Positions 6,040 through 12,569 of a stretch of DNA of 12,569 bases are shown here, one piece after another (position 1 is the stretch's first letter; every line of letters begins with the position of its first letter). Under the pieces are notes generated by a model. That model saw nothing but the letters and a program-made list of their open reading frames with translations. It had not been told where the DNA came from and ran no database searches. The stretch lies in assembly GCA_020025035.1 (NCBI GenBank), contig JAHHSU010000037.1, positions 1-12,569 on the forward strand, given 5' to 3'. The DNA comes from Thomasclavelia sp. (GTDB taxonomy: Bacteria; Bacillota_I; Bacilli_A; Erysipelotrichales; Coprobacillaceae). The position numbers and the translations under genes are program-made.

Positions 6040-7287
6040 ATGTTAAAAGATAAATTTTTATTATCAGATTATTTATTAGAGGAGAGTCATGTTTTTAAAG
6101 ATGCAATTCATAATTATATTCAAGTAGAACATTTAATATTTTGGCAATTAATTAATACAAAAGAAATGCAACGTTTAAGACGTATTAAACAATTAGGTGG
6201 TACTTTTATGGTGTATCAATGTGCAGAACATTCTCGTTTTACCCATTCTTTAGGTGTTTATGAAATTGCTAGAAGAATGATTGATGAAACTCCATTAAAA
6301 CATTATTTGAACGATTATGATAAGATGACAGTTTTATGTGCAGCATTATTACATGATTTAGGACATGGTCCATATTCCCATTCATTTGAAGAAGTATTCC
6401 ATACTAATCATGAAAATATTACGGTACAAATCATATTAGGAGATACAAAAGTTCATCAAGTATTGTCTTGTTATCATCCAGATTTAGCTAAAGATGTCGC
6501 TAGTGTTATTGAAAAAACACATCCTAATAAAATATTAATTCAAATGATTTCTAGTCAATTAGATGCTGATCGTATGGATTATCTTTTACGTGATTCTTAT
6601 TTTGCAGGGACAACGTATGGAAAATTTGATTTATATCGAATTTTAAGAACATTACGGGTGGTAGATGACAAGATTGTATTTAAATTTTCAGGGGTACAGG
6701 CTATAGAAAATTATATTCTTGCTAGATATCATATGTACTGGCAAGTATATTATCATCCAACTGCTCGTTGCTATGAACAAATATTATTAAATATCTTTAA
6801 AAGATTGGATGATTTATATAAGTCTAATTATTCATTTCAAACTGATTTAAGATTTTTATATCCTTTTTTAAAAGGAAATTGGGATTATCATGATTATTTA
6901 ATGTTAGATGAATCTATTATTCAGTATTATTTTAGATGTTTTACTTTAGAAGAAGATAAAATTCTTTCAGATTTAGCATCACGTTTTTTAAATCGTAACT
7001 TATTTTGGTATGAAGATTATCTAGGAAAGGAACAATTACAAACACTTTTAGATGCTGCAACAAGTCATGGGTTTGATACAAGATATTATATTTTAACTGA
7101 TAATCAACAACAAATTCCATATACATCCTATGGGACACAAGGAATGAGTGGGGATATTCAAATTTTAATGGATGATGGTAGTATTAAAGATTTTCCAGAT
7201 GTATCAGAAATTGTGTATCCAATTGTAATGAATAAGAAAAATAAAGTAGATCATAAAATATATTTTCCTATGGAAATACGAAAATAA
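6040..7287 (+). CDS. HD-domain phosphohydrolase, probable dNTP triphosphohydrolase (YwfO/SAMHD1-like, COG1078)
   Basis: The fold is that of HD-superfamily dNTPases, which hydrolyse dNTPs to deoxynucleosides and triphosphate. The metal-ligand pattern is complete: AEHSRFTHSLGVY (62-74; His64, His69), ALLHDLGHGPYSH (102-114; HD pair His105/Asp106 and His109) and SQLDADRMDYLLRDS (172-186; Asp177 at the position of the last SAMHD1 metal ligand). GTTYGKFDLYRI follows, as in family members. At 415 residues it is close to B. subtilis YwfO. Substrate specificity and any allosteric nucleotide activation cannot be read from the sequence. GAGGTGAT before the ATG supports the start. It is divergent from punA, sharing a possible operator; its deoxynucleoside products would be PNP substrates, which suggests a joint salvage role (inference). 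It converges with the PBP gene and shares a terminator. Confidence 0.85.
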   Translation: MLKDKFLLSDYLLEESHVFKDAIHNYIQVEHLIFWQLINTKEMQRLRRIKQLGGTFMVYQCAEHSRFTHSLGVYEIARRMIDETPLKHYLNDYDKMTVLCAALLHDLGHGPYSHSFEEVFHTNHENITVQIILGDTKVHQVLSCYHPDLAKDVASVIEKTHPNKILIQMISSQLDADRMDYLLRDSYFAGTTYGKFDLYRILRTLRVVDDKIVFKFSGVQAIENYILARYHMYWQVYYHPTARCYEQILLNIFKRLDDLYKSNYSFQTDLRFLYPFLKGNWDYHDYLMLDESIIQYYFRCFTLEEDKILSDLASRFLNRNLFWYEDYLGKEQLQTLLDAATSHGFDTRYYILTDNQQQIPYTSYGTQGMSGDIQILMDDGSIKDFPDVSEIVYPIVMNKKNKVDHKIYFPMEIRK

Positions 7288-7318
7288 ATGAATGCATTAT
7301 GCAATCATTTATTTTTTT
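7282..7318. terminator. Terminator shared by the convergent HD phosphohydrolase and PBP genes
   Basis: Bases 7282-7291 pair with 7305-7314 (10 bp). An A-A mismatch follows, then TGCA 7293-7296 pairs with TGCA 7300-7303 around the loop TTA. The run of T at 7312-7318 serves the plus strand; the four A at 7281-7284 give a weaker U-run for the minus strand. Both stop codons (TAA 7285-7287 and the complement of 7309-7311) lie in the stem. Confidence 0.82.
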
Positions 7319-9174
7319 AAAAACCAATATTTACTTCCAGTGACACTTAATTCTCCAGTTACTGGGTTGATGATTTTTTCTTCGATTTGATCATTTGGTG
7401 TGTACCATAAACTGTTTAGATATTGATTGGTAACATCAAACCATATGTCCTTTGCGATTTTTCTATCTTGATAGTTGTTTAAAGGTAGATTGTTATCAAA
7501 ACCTACCCATGATGCACAAACAATAGATTGGTTATATCCAGCTACAATACTATCAAAATCACTAGTTCCACTTTTTGCAGCAAATGGTTGTTCTCTTTGA
7601 TATCGAAGCATTGTTGGAGAAGTATAGGATACACAGTTTTCATCAAATGTGGAGGTTAATAATTGGGTAAGAATAAGACATGTTGTTTCATCTAATAGTT
7701 GAATAGGTTTTTGGTCGTATTTATATAAAATATTACCTTCTTGATCTTCAATTTTACTAATACAATAGGGTTCACTATATAATCCCCTAGAAGCAAACGA
7801 TGCATATATTTTAGCAATATCATAAACAGATCCAGAGAATGTTCCTAGTGCTAATGATGCATCAGGAGTTACATGTTCATATCCAAATTCTTTTAATTGA
7901 TTCGCTAGTGTTTGTTCACCTAAAAATAAGTGTGTTTTCATGGCATATACATTATCGGATACGCCAATAGCACTAGCAAGTGTAATATTTTTTTTGGCAT
8001 ATAAACCGCCAAAGTTAGTTGGAGAATAATCTTGTCCATTGGCAAGTTTAAATACAGTTGGTTCACTTAAAAAAGTTGTTGTAGGATCAAAACCGCTTTT
8101 AATTGCACTATAGTATAATAAAGGTTTAATTGTTGAAGCAACTTGTCTAGAGGCGTGTAATGCTCTATTGAACTGGGAAGATTCATAATTTTTTCCTCCT
8201 GCTATTGCTTTAATTTGAAAGGTATATGGTTCTATAAGGATAGAAGAACATTGGAGATTTTCCAAAGTCATATTTTTTTGAATAGATTCATTAAGAACTA
8301 TTTGGCTAGAACTATCTAGAGTGGTATATATTTTAAGACCTTTATTTAAGTACTCATTAGTATAAAATCCTAAATCTTTTAATTCTTCAATTACTGTATC
8401 TTTAAAATACATTAGTGTTTGATTGGTGTCAGATGGGGGAGTATTTGTTAAATCGAAAGGTTCATTTAGTAAATGCTTAAAAGTACTATCATCAATTTTG
8501 TTTTGTTTTCTCAAGGCTTCTAAAACGAGTTGTTGCCTTTTTTTAGAATTTTCATAGTTAATAATTGGTGAGTATATGTTTGGTCCATTAATTATCCCTG
8601 CTAGCATAGATGCTTCTGATAAAGTTAAGTCTTTAGAAGATTTATTAAAATAGTACATTGCTGCATTTTCAATCCCATAGATACCATGACCAAAGTAAAT
8701 AGTATTAATATAGCCTTCTAATATTTCATCTTTAGAATAGTGTGTTTCTATTTTCATCGTATAAAATGCTTCTTCAATTTTTCTTTTTAATGTCACTTCT
8801 TGAGAAAGAAATAGATTTCTTGCATATTGTTGAGTAATAGTACTAGCACCTTGAGTAGAATCGGTCATGATATTATTTAGTAATGCTCGCATAATGGCTA
8901 CAAAATCAAATCCATGATGCTTATAAAAATCTTGGTCTTCAATGGCAATAATACTATCAATAAAATGTGGAGATACTTCTTCTAAATCAACATACGTCCC
9001 ACTATTTTCATGATTAGCTTGGTAGAATATATTACCACGATCATCTACCATTTCAATATAACTGCTTTTACCAATTGCTGGTTTTCCAGATAAAAATGCA
9101 ATTACATAGATACTGGTTAAAAAAGAGATTCCTATTAGTAATAATGATATACCTATTTTTGTTATTTTTTTCAA
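7309..9174 (-). CDS. Class A penicillin-binding protein (bifunctional transglycosylase/transpeptidase, PBP1A family)
   Basis: This membrane-anchored enzyme polymerises lipid II into glycan strands and cross-links them. Numbering is from the proposed TTG start (621 aa). One N-terminal membrane helix spans about 8-28. The GT51 domain follows, with IAIEDQDFYKHHG (catalytic Glu79), QGASTITQQYARN (108-120) and GHGIYGIENAA. The transpeptidase domain has STIK (347-350, acylated Ser347), SDN (406-408) and KSGT (534-537, where many relatives have KTGT). All motifs are present, so it should be active. It lacks the long C-terminal extension of some PBP1 proteins. The start is debatable: GTG at 9183 is in frame but has no upstream Shine-Dalgarno, whereas GGGGTGA (9180-9186) is five bases before TTG 9172-9174, and MKKITKIG is a normal membrane-anchor start. 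It is monocistronic. Confidence 0.92.
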   Translation of the reverse strand: MKKITKIGISLLLIGISFLTSIYVIAFLSGKPAIGKSSYIEMVDDRGNIFYQANHENSGTYVDLEEVSPHFIDSIIAIEDQDFYKHHGFDFVAIMRALLNNIMTDSTQGASTITQQYARNLFLSQEVTLKRKIEEAFYTMKIETHYSKDEILEGYINTIYFGHGIYGIENAAMYYFNKSSKDLTLSEASMLAGIINGPNIYSPIINYENSKKRQQLVLEALRKQNKIDDSTFKHLLNEPFDLTNTPPSDTNQTLMYFKDTVIEELKDLGFYTNEYLNKGLKIYTTLDSSSQIVLNESIQKNMTLENLQCSSILIEPYTFQIKAIAGGKNYESSQFNRALHASRQVASTIKPLLYYSAIKSGFDPTTTFLSEPTVFKLANGQDYSPTNFGGLYAKKNITLASAIGVSDNVYAMKTHLFLGEQTLANQLKEFGYEHVTPDASLALGTFSGSVYDIAKIYASFASRGLYSEPYCISKIEDQEGNILYKYDQKPIQLLDETTCLILTQLLTSTFDENCVSYTSPTMLRYQREQPFAAKSGTSDFDSIVAGYNQSIVCASWVGFDNNLPLNNYQDRKIAKDIWFDVTNQYLNSLWYTPNDQIEEKIINPVTGELSVTGSKYWFLKK

Positions 9175-9179
9175 TATAA

Positions 9180-9186
9180 TCACCCC
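9180..9186 (-). promoter_or_regulatory. Ribosome binding site deciding a TTG start for the PBP gene
   Basis: The minus strand reads GGGGTGA, close to GGAGGTGA, five bases before TTG at 9172-9174. Its central GTG (9181-9183) is itself in frame, so ORF callers may choose it, but nothing Shine-Dalgarno-like precedes that codon. An ATG at 9186-9188 is in frame but immediately followed by TGA two codons later. Confidence 0.6.
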
Positions 9187-9213
9187 ATATTATCATTTTT
9201 GCCAAAAAAAGTG

Positions 9214-9220
9214 TATAATA
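9214..9220. promoter_or_regulatory. Divergent, overlapping -10 elements for the PBP gene and the DUF1934 gene
   Basis: TATAAT at 9214-9219 is the -10 box for the plus-strand gene (start about 9226); a TTATCA at 9190-9195 with an 18-base spacer is a weak -35. The flanking TATAATATA is nearly palindromic, so the minus strand reads TATATTATA and could provide the PBP -10. The two promoters would then compete for polymerase. Confidence 0.5.
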
Positions 9221-9236
9221 TACGTTGGTGATTAAG

Positions 9237-9620
9237 ATGTATAAAATTGTACAAATAAAATATCGTAGTATTATGGTTAGTGAAGGGAATAAAGATAGTG
9301 TAGAATATAATGTAACAGGGGTCATTCAACAAAAAAATGGACTTGAACGTATTGTGTTTACAAATCAACAAAAAGTAGAATTTGAAATAAGTTATGGTAA
9401 GACGACTTTACAATTAAGACAAAATCAAAGTTTTTTAAAGATGGATTTACATCAATTAGTATATAATTTATATGATACCCCATATGGAAAGATTGAATTA
9501 AACGCAAAATTGCTTAAACTTGAAAAAAAGAGTAATATATTAAATATAAAATATGAATTATATCAGGGAGACTACCATGTTTCTACTATATATATGCATA
9601 TACATTGTATGGAACTATAG
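9237..9620 (+). CDS. DUF1934 (YwiB-like) beta-barrel protein upstream of argS
   Basis: This 127-residue protein from the proposed ATG belongs, by pattern and position, to the DUF1934/YwiB family: small calycin-like barrel proteins of unknown function in Firmicutes. Visible features are alternating beta strands, the GVIQQKNGLERIVFTNQQ segment, and the ending LNIKYELYQGDYHVSTIYM, typical of the last two strands (xYxLxxxGxxxSxxxMxI). In B. subtilis ywiB also directly precedes argS, which supports the call. A longer form could start at TTG 9225, but the -10 box at 9214-9219 places transcription start near 9226, after that codon. GGTGA at 9227-9231 serves the ATG at 9237. It is divergent from the PBP gene and followed by argS after 87 bases. 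Confidence 0.75.
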   Translation: MYKIVQIKYRSIMVSEGNKDSVEYNVTGVIQQKNGLERIVFTNQQKVEFEISYGKTTLQLRQNQSFLKMDLHQLVYNLYDTPYGKIELNAKLLKLEKKSNILNIKYELYQGDYHVSTIYMHIHCMEL

Positions 9621-9640
9621 ACAAAATTTAATTATTTTTC

Positions 9641-9668
9641 TTGAATCTTTATGTATTTGTTTTATAAT
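9641..9668 (+). promoter_or_regulatory. Sigma-A promoter for argS-rpoE
   Basis: TTGAAT (9641-9646), a 16-base spacer and TATAAT (9663-9668) form a good promoter in the 87-base gap after the DUF1934 gene. The predicted start near 9675 leaves a leader of about 33 bases, too short for a T-box; none is seen, so argS is not under obvious tRNA-sensing control. Confidence 0.75.
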
Positions 9669-9707
9669 GGTGTAGATAGCTTTGCTTTGATTTAAAAGGA
9701 GGAAATT

Positions 9708-11369
9708 ATGTCAGTAAATAAGATGGAATTTTTATTAAAAGATATATTAGCAAAAGCAGTAGAAGATGCTTTACTTATTGAAAATATGGATCGTGAAAAA
9801 ATTGTAATAGAAATTCCAAAAGATTCTAGTCATGGGGATTATTCCTCTAATATTGCTATGCAGCTTACAAAGCAATTAAAACAAAATCCTCGAGATATTG
9901 CAGCATCTATTGTTTCTAAGATTAATACCAGTGATGGAACTATATCAGCAGTAGAAATAGCAGGACCAGGGTTTATAAATTTATTTATTAATCAAAATGT
10001 AATCACTTCTATTATTCAAGAAGTCATTGAAGAACAAGATTATTTTGGAAAATCTAATGTTGGACAGGGAATAAAATATAATATTGAGTTTGTATCTGCA
10101 AATCCAACTGGTGATTTACATTTAGGTCATGCTAAAGGGGCAGCAGTAGGAGATAGTATTTGCCGTATTATGCAGGCTGCTGGATATGATGTTACGCGTG
10201 AATATTATATTAATGATGCAGGAAATCAAATTGAAAATTTAGCTAAATCATTGTATGCAAGATATTTACAAGAATTTGGTAAAGACGTTACATTACCTGA
10301 TGATGGTTATTATGGTGAGGATATTAAAGATATTGCTAAAAAAATAAAAAATGAATATCAAGATAAATTTTTAAATACTTCATTTGATAAGGTTCGTAAT
10401 GAATTTAGACAAATTGGAATTCATTATGAATTAGAAAAGATTAAAAATATCTTATCAACATTTAGAGTTAATTTTGATGTTTGGTCTTCTGAAACGAAAT
10501 TATATGAAAATAATCAAATTGTAGAAGCATTAGATAAGTTAAAAGAACGAGGATATACTTACGAAGCAGATGGCGCTTTATGGTTAAAATCTACAGAATT
10601 TGGGGACGATAAAGATCGTGTACTAATTAAAACAGATGGTACATATACTTATTTAACGCCAGATATTGCCTATCATTTAAGTAAGTTTGATAGAGGATAT
10701 GATTACCTAGTAGATTTATTAGGAGCAGATCATCATGGCTATATAGCTAGAATGAAAGCTGCAATGCAAGCATTAGGATATAATGCTAGTCAACTAGAAA
10801 TTGATATTATTCAAATGGTTAGAATGGTAGAAGATGGACAGGAAGTTAAAATGTCAAAGCGTACAGGAAATGCAATTACTATTCAAAATTTAGTTGATGA
10901 AATAGGAGTGGATGCAACAAGATATTTCTTTGTTTGTAAGGGAGCTAATACAAGATTTGATTTTGATTTAGGACTTGCAAAATCACAATCTAATGATAAT
11001 CCAGTATTTTATGCTCAATATGCACATGCTAGAATGTGTTCTATTTTAAGACAAGCAAAAAAATTAAACATCACTACAGCCAAGCAATATGATTTAATTG
11101 TAGAGCCAAAGGCAATAGAATTAGTAAAACATATCAATGAATTTAGAAATGAAATAGCAGAAAGTGCTAAGAGTCGTATGCCACATAAAATTACTAACTA
11201 TATTCAAAAATTAGCACAATTATTTCATAGTTTTTATGGTGAAGTTAAAGTTCTTGACGTGGAAAATATAGAATTAAGCAGTCAACGATTAGCATTAATT
11301 GAGGCCACTAAGATTACAATGAAAAATGCATTAGAATTAGTAGGTGTTAGTGCACCAGAACAAATGTAA
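9708..11369 (+). CDS. argS: Arginyl-tRNA synthetase
   Basis: This class I aminoacyl-tRNA synthetase charges tRNA-Arg in the cytoplasm. Domains in order: an N-terminal Add-1 domain (about 1-110, tRNA D-loop recognition); a Rossmann catalytic core with FVSANPTGDLHLGHAKGAA (128-146), whose HLGH (138-141) is the HIGH motif; YYINDAGNQI shortly after; the KMSKR motif (381-385), with Arg in place of the last Ser as usual in ArgRS; and a helical DALR anticodon-binding domain from about 430 to the end. At 553 residues it is complete. AAAGGAGGAAATT precedes the ATG. It has its own promoter at 9641-9668 and is followed after 14 bases by rpoE, so the two are co-transcribed. The ywiB-argS-rpoE order is conserved in Bacillus. 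Confidence 0.97.
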   Translation: MSVNKMEFLLKDILAKAVEDALLIENMDREKIVIEIPKDSSHGDYSSNIAMQLTKQLKQNPRDIAASIVSKINTSDGTISAVEIAGPGFINLFINQNVITSIIQEVIEEQDYFGKSNVGQGIKYNIEFVSANPTGDLHLGHAKGAAVGDSICRIMQAAGYDVTREYYINDAGNQIENLAKSLYARYLQEFGKDVTLPDDGYYGEDIKDIAKKIKNEYQDKFLNTSFDKVRNEFRQIGIHYELEKIKNILSTFRVNFDVWSSETKLYENNQIVEALDKLKERGYTYEADGALWLKSTEFGDDKDRVLIKTDGTYTYLTPDIAYHLSKFDRGYDYLVDLLGADHHGYIARMKAAMQALGYNASQLEIDIIQMVRMVEDGQEVKMSKRTGNAITIQNLVDEIGVDATRYFFVCKGANTRFDFDLGLAKSQSNDNPVFYAQYAHARMCSILRQAKKLNITTAKQYDLIVEPKAIELVKHINEFRNEIAESAKSRMPHKITNYIQKLAQLFHSFYGEVKVLDVENIELSSQRLALIEATKITMKNALELVGVSAPEQM

Positions 11370-11383
11370 GGAGAGAAAATATA

Positions 11384-11707
11384 ATGAATGATTTAAATCA
11401 AATGTCAATGCTTGATGTAGCATATGAATTAATGACAAAGAAAAGAAAAGCAGTAGACTTTTACAAATTATGGAAAGAAGTTAGTGAAATTAAAGGATAT
11501 AATCAAGAAGAATGTGAAGAAAAACAATCATTATTCTATACAAATATTACATTAGATGGACGATTTATTACTATTGGACAAAATCAATGGGATTTAAGAA
11601 AAAGACATAAATTTGAAAATGTTCATATTGATATGAATGATATATATTCGAATGATGAAAGTGATGAATTAGAAGAAGCTGTTGATAAAAAAGAAGAAGA
11701 ATTCTAG
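11384..11707 (+). CDS. rpoE: DNA-directed RNA polymerase delta subunit (short-tailed)
   Basis: Delta is the Firmicute-specific RNA polymerase subunit that aids release and recycling of polymerase and affects sensitivity to initiating nucleotides. The N-terminal HARE-HTH domain (about residues 5-80) is clear: MSMLDVAYELMTKKRKAVDF, a middle helix with WKEVSEIKGY, and LDGRFITIGQNQWDLRKRH. The C-terminal region is acidic but short (roughly DMNDIYSNDESDELEEA to the end, including several Lys), about 25-30 residues, so the protein is 107 aa against about 170 aa in B. subtilis. The reduced tail may weaken its nucleic-acid-displacing activity (inference). AGGAGAG precedes the ATG. It lies 14 bases after argS and is followed by a terminator, ending the operon. 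It should not be confused with the proteobacterial sigma factor also called RpoE. Confidence 0.88.
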   Translation: MNDLNQMSMLDVAYELMTKKRKAVDFYKLWKEVSEIKGYNQEECEEKQSLFYTNITLDGRFITIGQNQWDLRKRHKFENVHIDMNDIYSNDESDELEEAVDKKEEEF

Positions 11708-11720
11708 TTATGTATGTGAT

Positions 11721-11783
11721 ACACTAACGTGATGTGATTTTTAGTATTGTGCTAATTATCATCACACTTAGTGTTTTATTTTT
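11721..11783 (+). terminator. Terminator of the argS-rpoE operon
   Basis: ACACTAA (11721-11727) pairs with TTAGTGT (11768-11774); beyond a small internal bulge GTGATG pairs with CATCAC. The hairpin has a long apical part and is followed by TTTATTTTT (11775-11783). It begins 14 bases after the rpoE stop. Confidence 0.75.
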
Positions 11784-11822
11784 ATATCATGTATTTTATA
11801 TAAAAATGAATGTGTTAATGAT

Positions 11823-11855
11823 AAAAAAAGAATAAAAAAATCATTTTTATTCTTT
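11823..11855 (-). terminator. Terminator of clpP
   Basis: Bases 11827-11838 are perfectly complementary to 11844-11855 (12 bp, only one G-C pair) around a 5-base loop. On the minus strand the stem runs directly into a U-run from the A-tract 11823-11829. It lies 15 bases after the clpP stop. The AT-only stem makes it weaker than the other terminators here. Confidence 0.7.
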
Positions 11856-11869
11856 AATAGAGCTAAATA

Positions 11870-12454
11870 TTATAAGTTATTAGTAATAATTTCATCAATG
11901 ATACCATATTCTAATGCTTCTTTAGCATCCATAAAGTAATCTCGATCTGTATCTTCAACAATTTTACTTAGTGGCTGTAAGGTGTTATGTGCAAGAATAT
12001 GATTTAATTTTTCTTTTTGTTTTAAAATACGTTTAGCATTAATTTCAATATCACTTGCTTGACCATTAAATCCACCTAATGGTTGATGGATCATGACTTC
12101 ACTGTTTTCTAAAGCAAGTCTTTTTCCTTTTGAACCTGATGATAATAAAAATGCTGCCATACTTGCACAAATTCCTAGGGCAATAGTACAAACTTCACAT
12201 TGTATAAAATTCATTGTATCATATATTGCAAAACCTGCACTAATAGAACCTCCTGGCGAGTTAATATACATATAAATTTGTTCATTTTTATTTTTAGATT
12301 CAAGATATAAAAGTTGTGCAATAATGCTACTTGCAAGTTGATCATTGATTTCTCCAGTTAAAATAATAATTCTTTCTTCTAGTAATCTTGAAAAAATATC
12401 ATATGCTCGTTCATGATAATTGATTTTATCAATTACTGTTGGAATAATTTGCAT
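11870..12454 (-). CDS. clpP: ATP-dependent Clp protease proteolytic subunit
   Basis: ClpP forms the tetradecameric serine-protease chamber that works with ClpX or ClpC-type AAA+ unfoldases in the cytoplasm. The 194-residue length and start MQIIPTVID are typical. The catalytic triad is Ser98 in GICASMAAFLLSSG (94-107), His123 in MIHQPLGG (121-128) and Asp172 in DTDRDYFMDA (168-177). INSPGGSISAGFAIYDTM (64-81) is the substrate-binding strand region. Cys96, two residues before the nucleophile, replaces the more usual Ala of G-x-AAS. The N-terminal segment is short, consistent with a mature-length protein needing little processing. AAAGGA before the ATG at 12452-12454 supports the start. It is monocistronic, convergent with rpoE, with its own promoter region and terminator. 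No clpX or tig neighbour lies in the window. Confidence 0.96.
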   Translation of the reverse strand: MQIIPTVIDKINYHERAYDIFSRLLEERIIILTGEINDQLASSIIAQLLYLESKNKNEQIYMYINSPGGSISAGFAIYDTMNFIQCEVCTIALGICASMAAFLLSSGSKGKRLALENSEVMIHQPLGGFNGQASDIEINAKRILKQKEKLNHILAHNTLQPLSKIVEDTDRDYFMDAKEALEYGIIDEIITNNL

Positions 12455-12489
12455 TGTTATTTTCCTTTCTATCTATAATTTATATTTTA

Positions 12490-12520
12490 ATTATAGTGAT
12501 GTTTGGTTGAATTTATTCAA
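12490..12520 (-). promoter_or_regulatory. Putative clpP promoter with an inverted repeat at the -35 box
   Basis: The minus strand has TATAAT (complement of 12490-12495) and TTGAAT (complement of 12515-12520) with a longish 19-base spacer. The TTGAAT is one arm of TTGAAT-TT-ATTCAA (plus strand 12507-12520), a 6-bp inverted repeat that could be an operator. No CtsR direct repeat (GGTCAAA type) or CIRCE element is seen in this upstream region. Confidence 0.4.
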
Positions 12521-12569
12521 TGATTTAATGAATTATAAATTAGGATAAAATTGATTAAAAAAGGTATAA

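Noticed and set aside
9068..9371. Minus-strand ORFs of 63 and 85 codons over the PBP 5' end and the DUF1934 gene
   Set aside because: Shadow frames that cross the divergent promoter region and overlap two supported genes.
9669..9707. T-box or other leader regulating argS
   Set aside because: The leader after the promoter is only about 33 bases, with no T-box core sequence or hairpin-terminator.
12093..12275. Plus-strand ORF of 60 codons inside clpP
   Set aside because: Antisense shadow of the conserved ClpP core; no ribosome binding site.
1..12569. CRISPR array, tRNA/rRNA genes, prophage, toxin-antitoxin or defence genes
   Set aside because: No repeat-spacer pattern, no cloverleaf or rRNA sequence, and no such protein families were found in reading the window.

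Overview
The window is AT-rich (roughly 30% GC by eye), uses TGA as a stop (nfnB ends in TGA) with TGG for tryptophan, and has strong purine-rich ribosome binding sites. Protein content (class A PBP, RNA polymerase delta subunit, YwiB-type DUF1934 protein, YitT family, sortase-type surface protein, Nfn transhydrogenase) points to an anaerobic low-GC Firmicute, most plausibly the Erysipelotrichia/Coprobacillaceae side of the Bacilli. That taxonomic call is inference. Standard code 11 fits and argues against Mycoplasma-type code 4.

Layout. 1-434: C-terminal end of a cell-wall surface protein (FIVAR domain plus LPXTG-like tail) and its strong terminator. 435-745: 389 bases without an intact gene between 357 and 745, holding that terminator, a decayed IS3-family transposase tail (about 459-610, possible right end near 649) and the promoter region of the next operon with a perfect 16-bp palindrome. 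746-2993: nfnA-nfnB, overlapping by 8 bp, encoding an electron-bifurcating NADH-dependent ferredoxin:NADP+ oxidoreductase. 2994-5943, minus strand: FUSC-type membrane protein, YitT-family membrane protein and purine-nucleoside phosphorylase (transcribed punA, then yitT, then FUSC, the last with its own near-consensus promoter). 6040-7287: HD-domain phosphohydrolase of the dNTPase type, divergent from punA. 7309-9174, minus: class A penicillin-binding protein. 9237-11707, plus: DUF1934 gene, argS, rpoE, the same order as ywiB-argS-rpoE of Bacillus. 11870-12454, minus: clpP.

How the parts relate. Most genes are housekeeping or common accessory genes: redox balancing (Nfn), nucleotide salvage (PNP with the HD phosphohydrolase), envelope (PBP, surface protein, membrane proteins), translation/transcription (ArgRS, delta) and proteolysis (ClpP). 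I see no CRISPR array, defence island, phage, toxin-antitoxin pair or riboswitch, and no clearly novel multi-gene system. The features most worth attention are regulatory. Two convergent gene pairs have both stop codons inside the hairpin of a shared terminator. A 9-bp inverted repeat lies between the divergent punA and HD-phosphohydrolase promoters, suggesting co-regulated (deoxy)nucleoside salvage. Palindromes also lie at the nfn, yitT and clpP promoters. Two gene starts are revised from initiation signals (PBP to TTG at 9174, DUF1934 to ATG at 9237).
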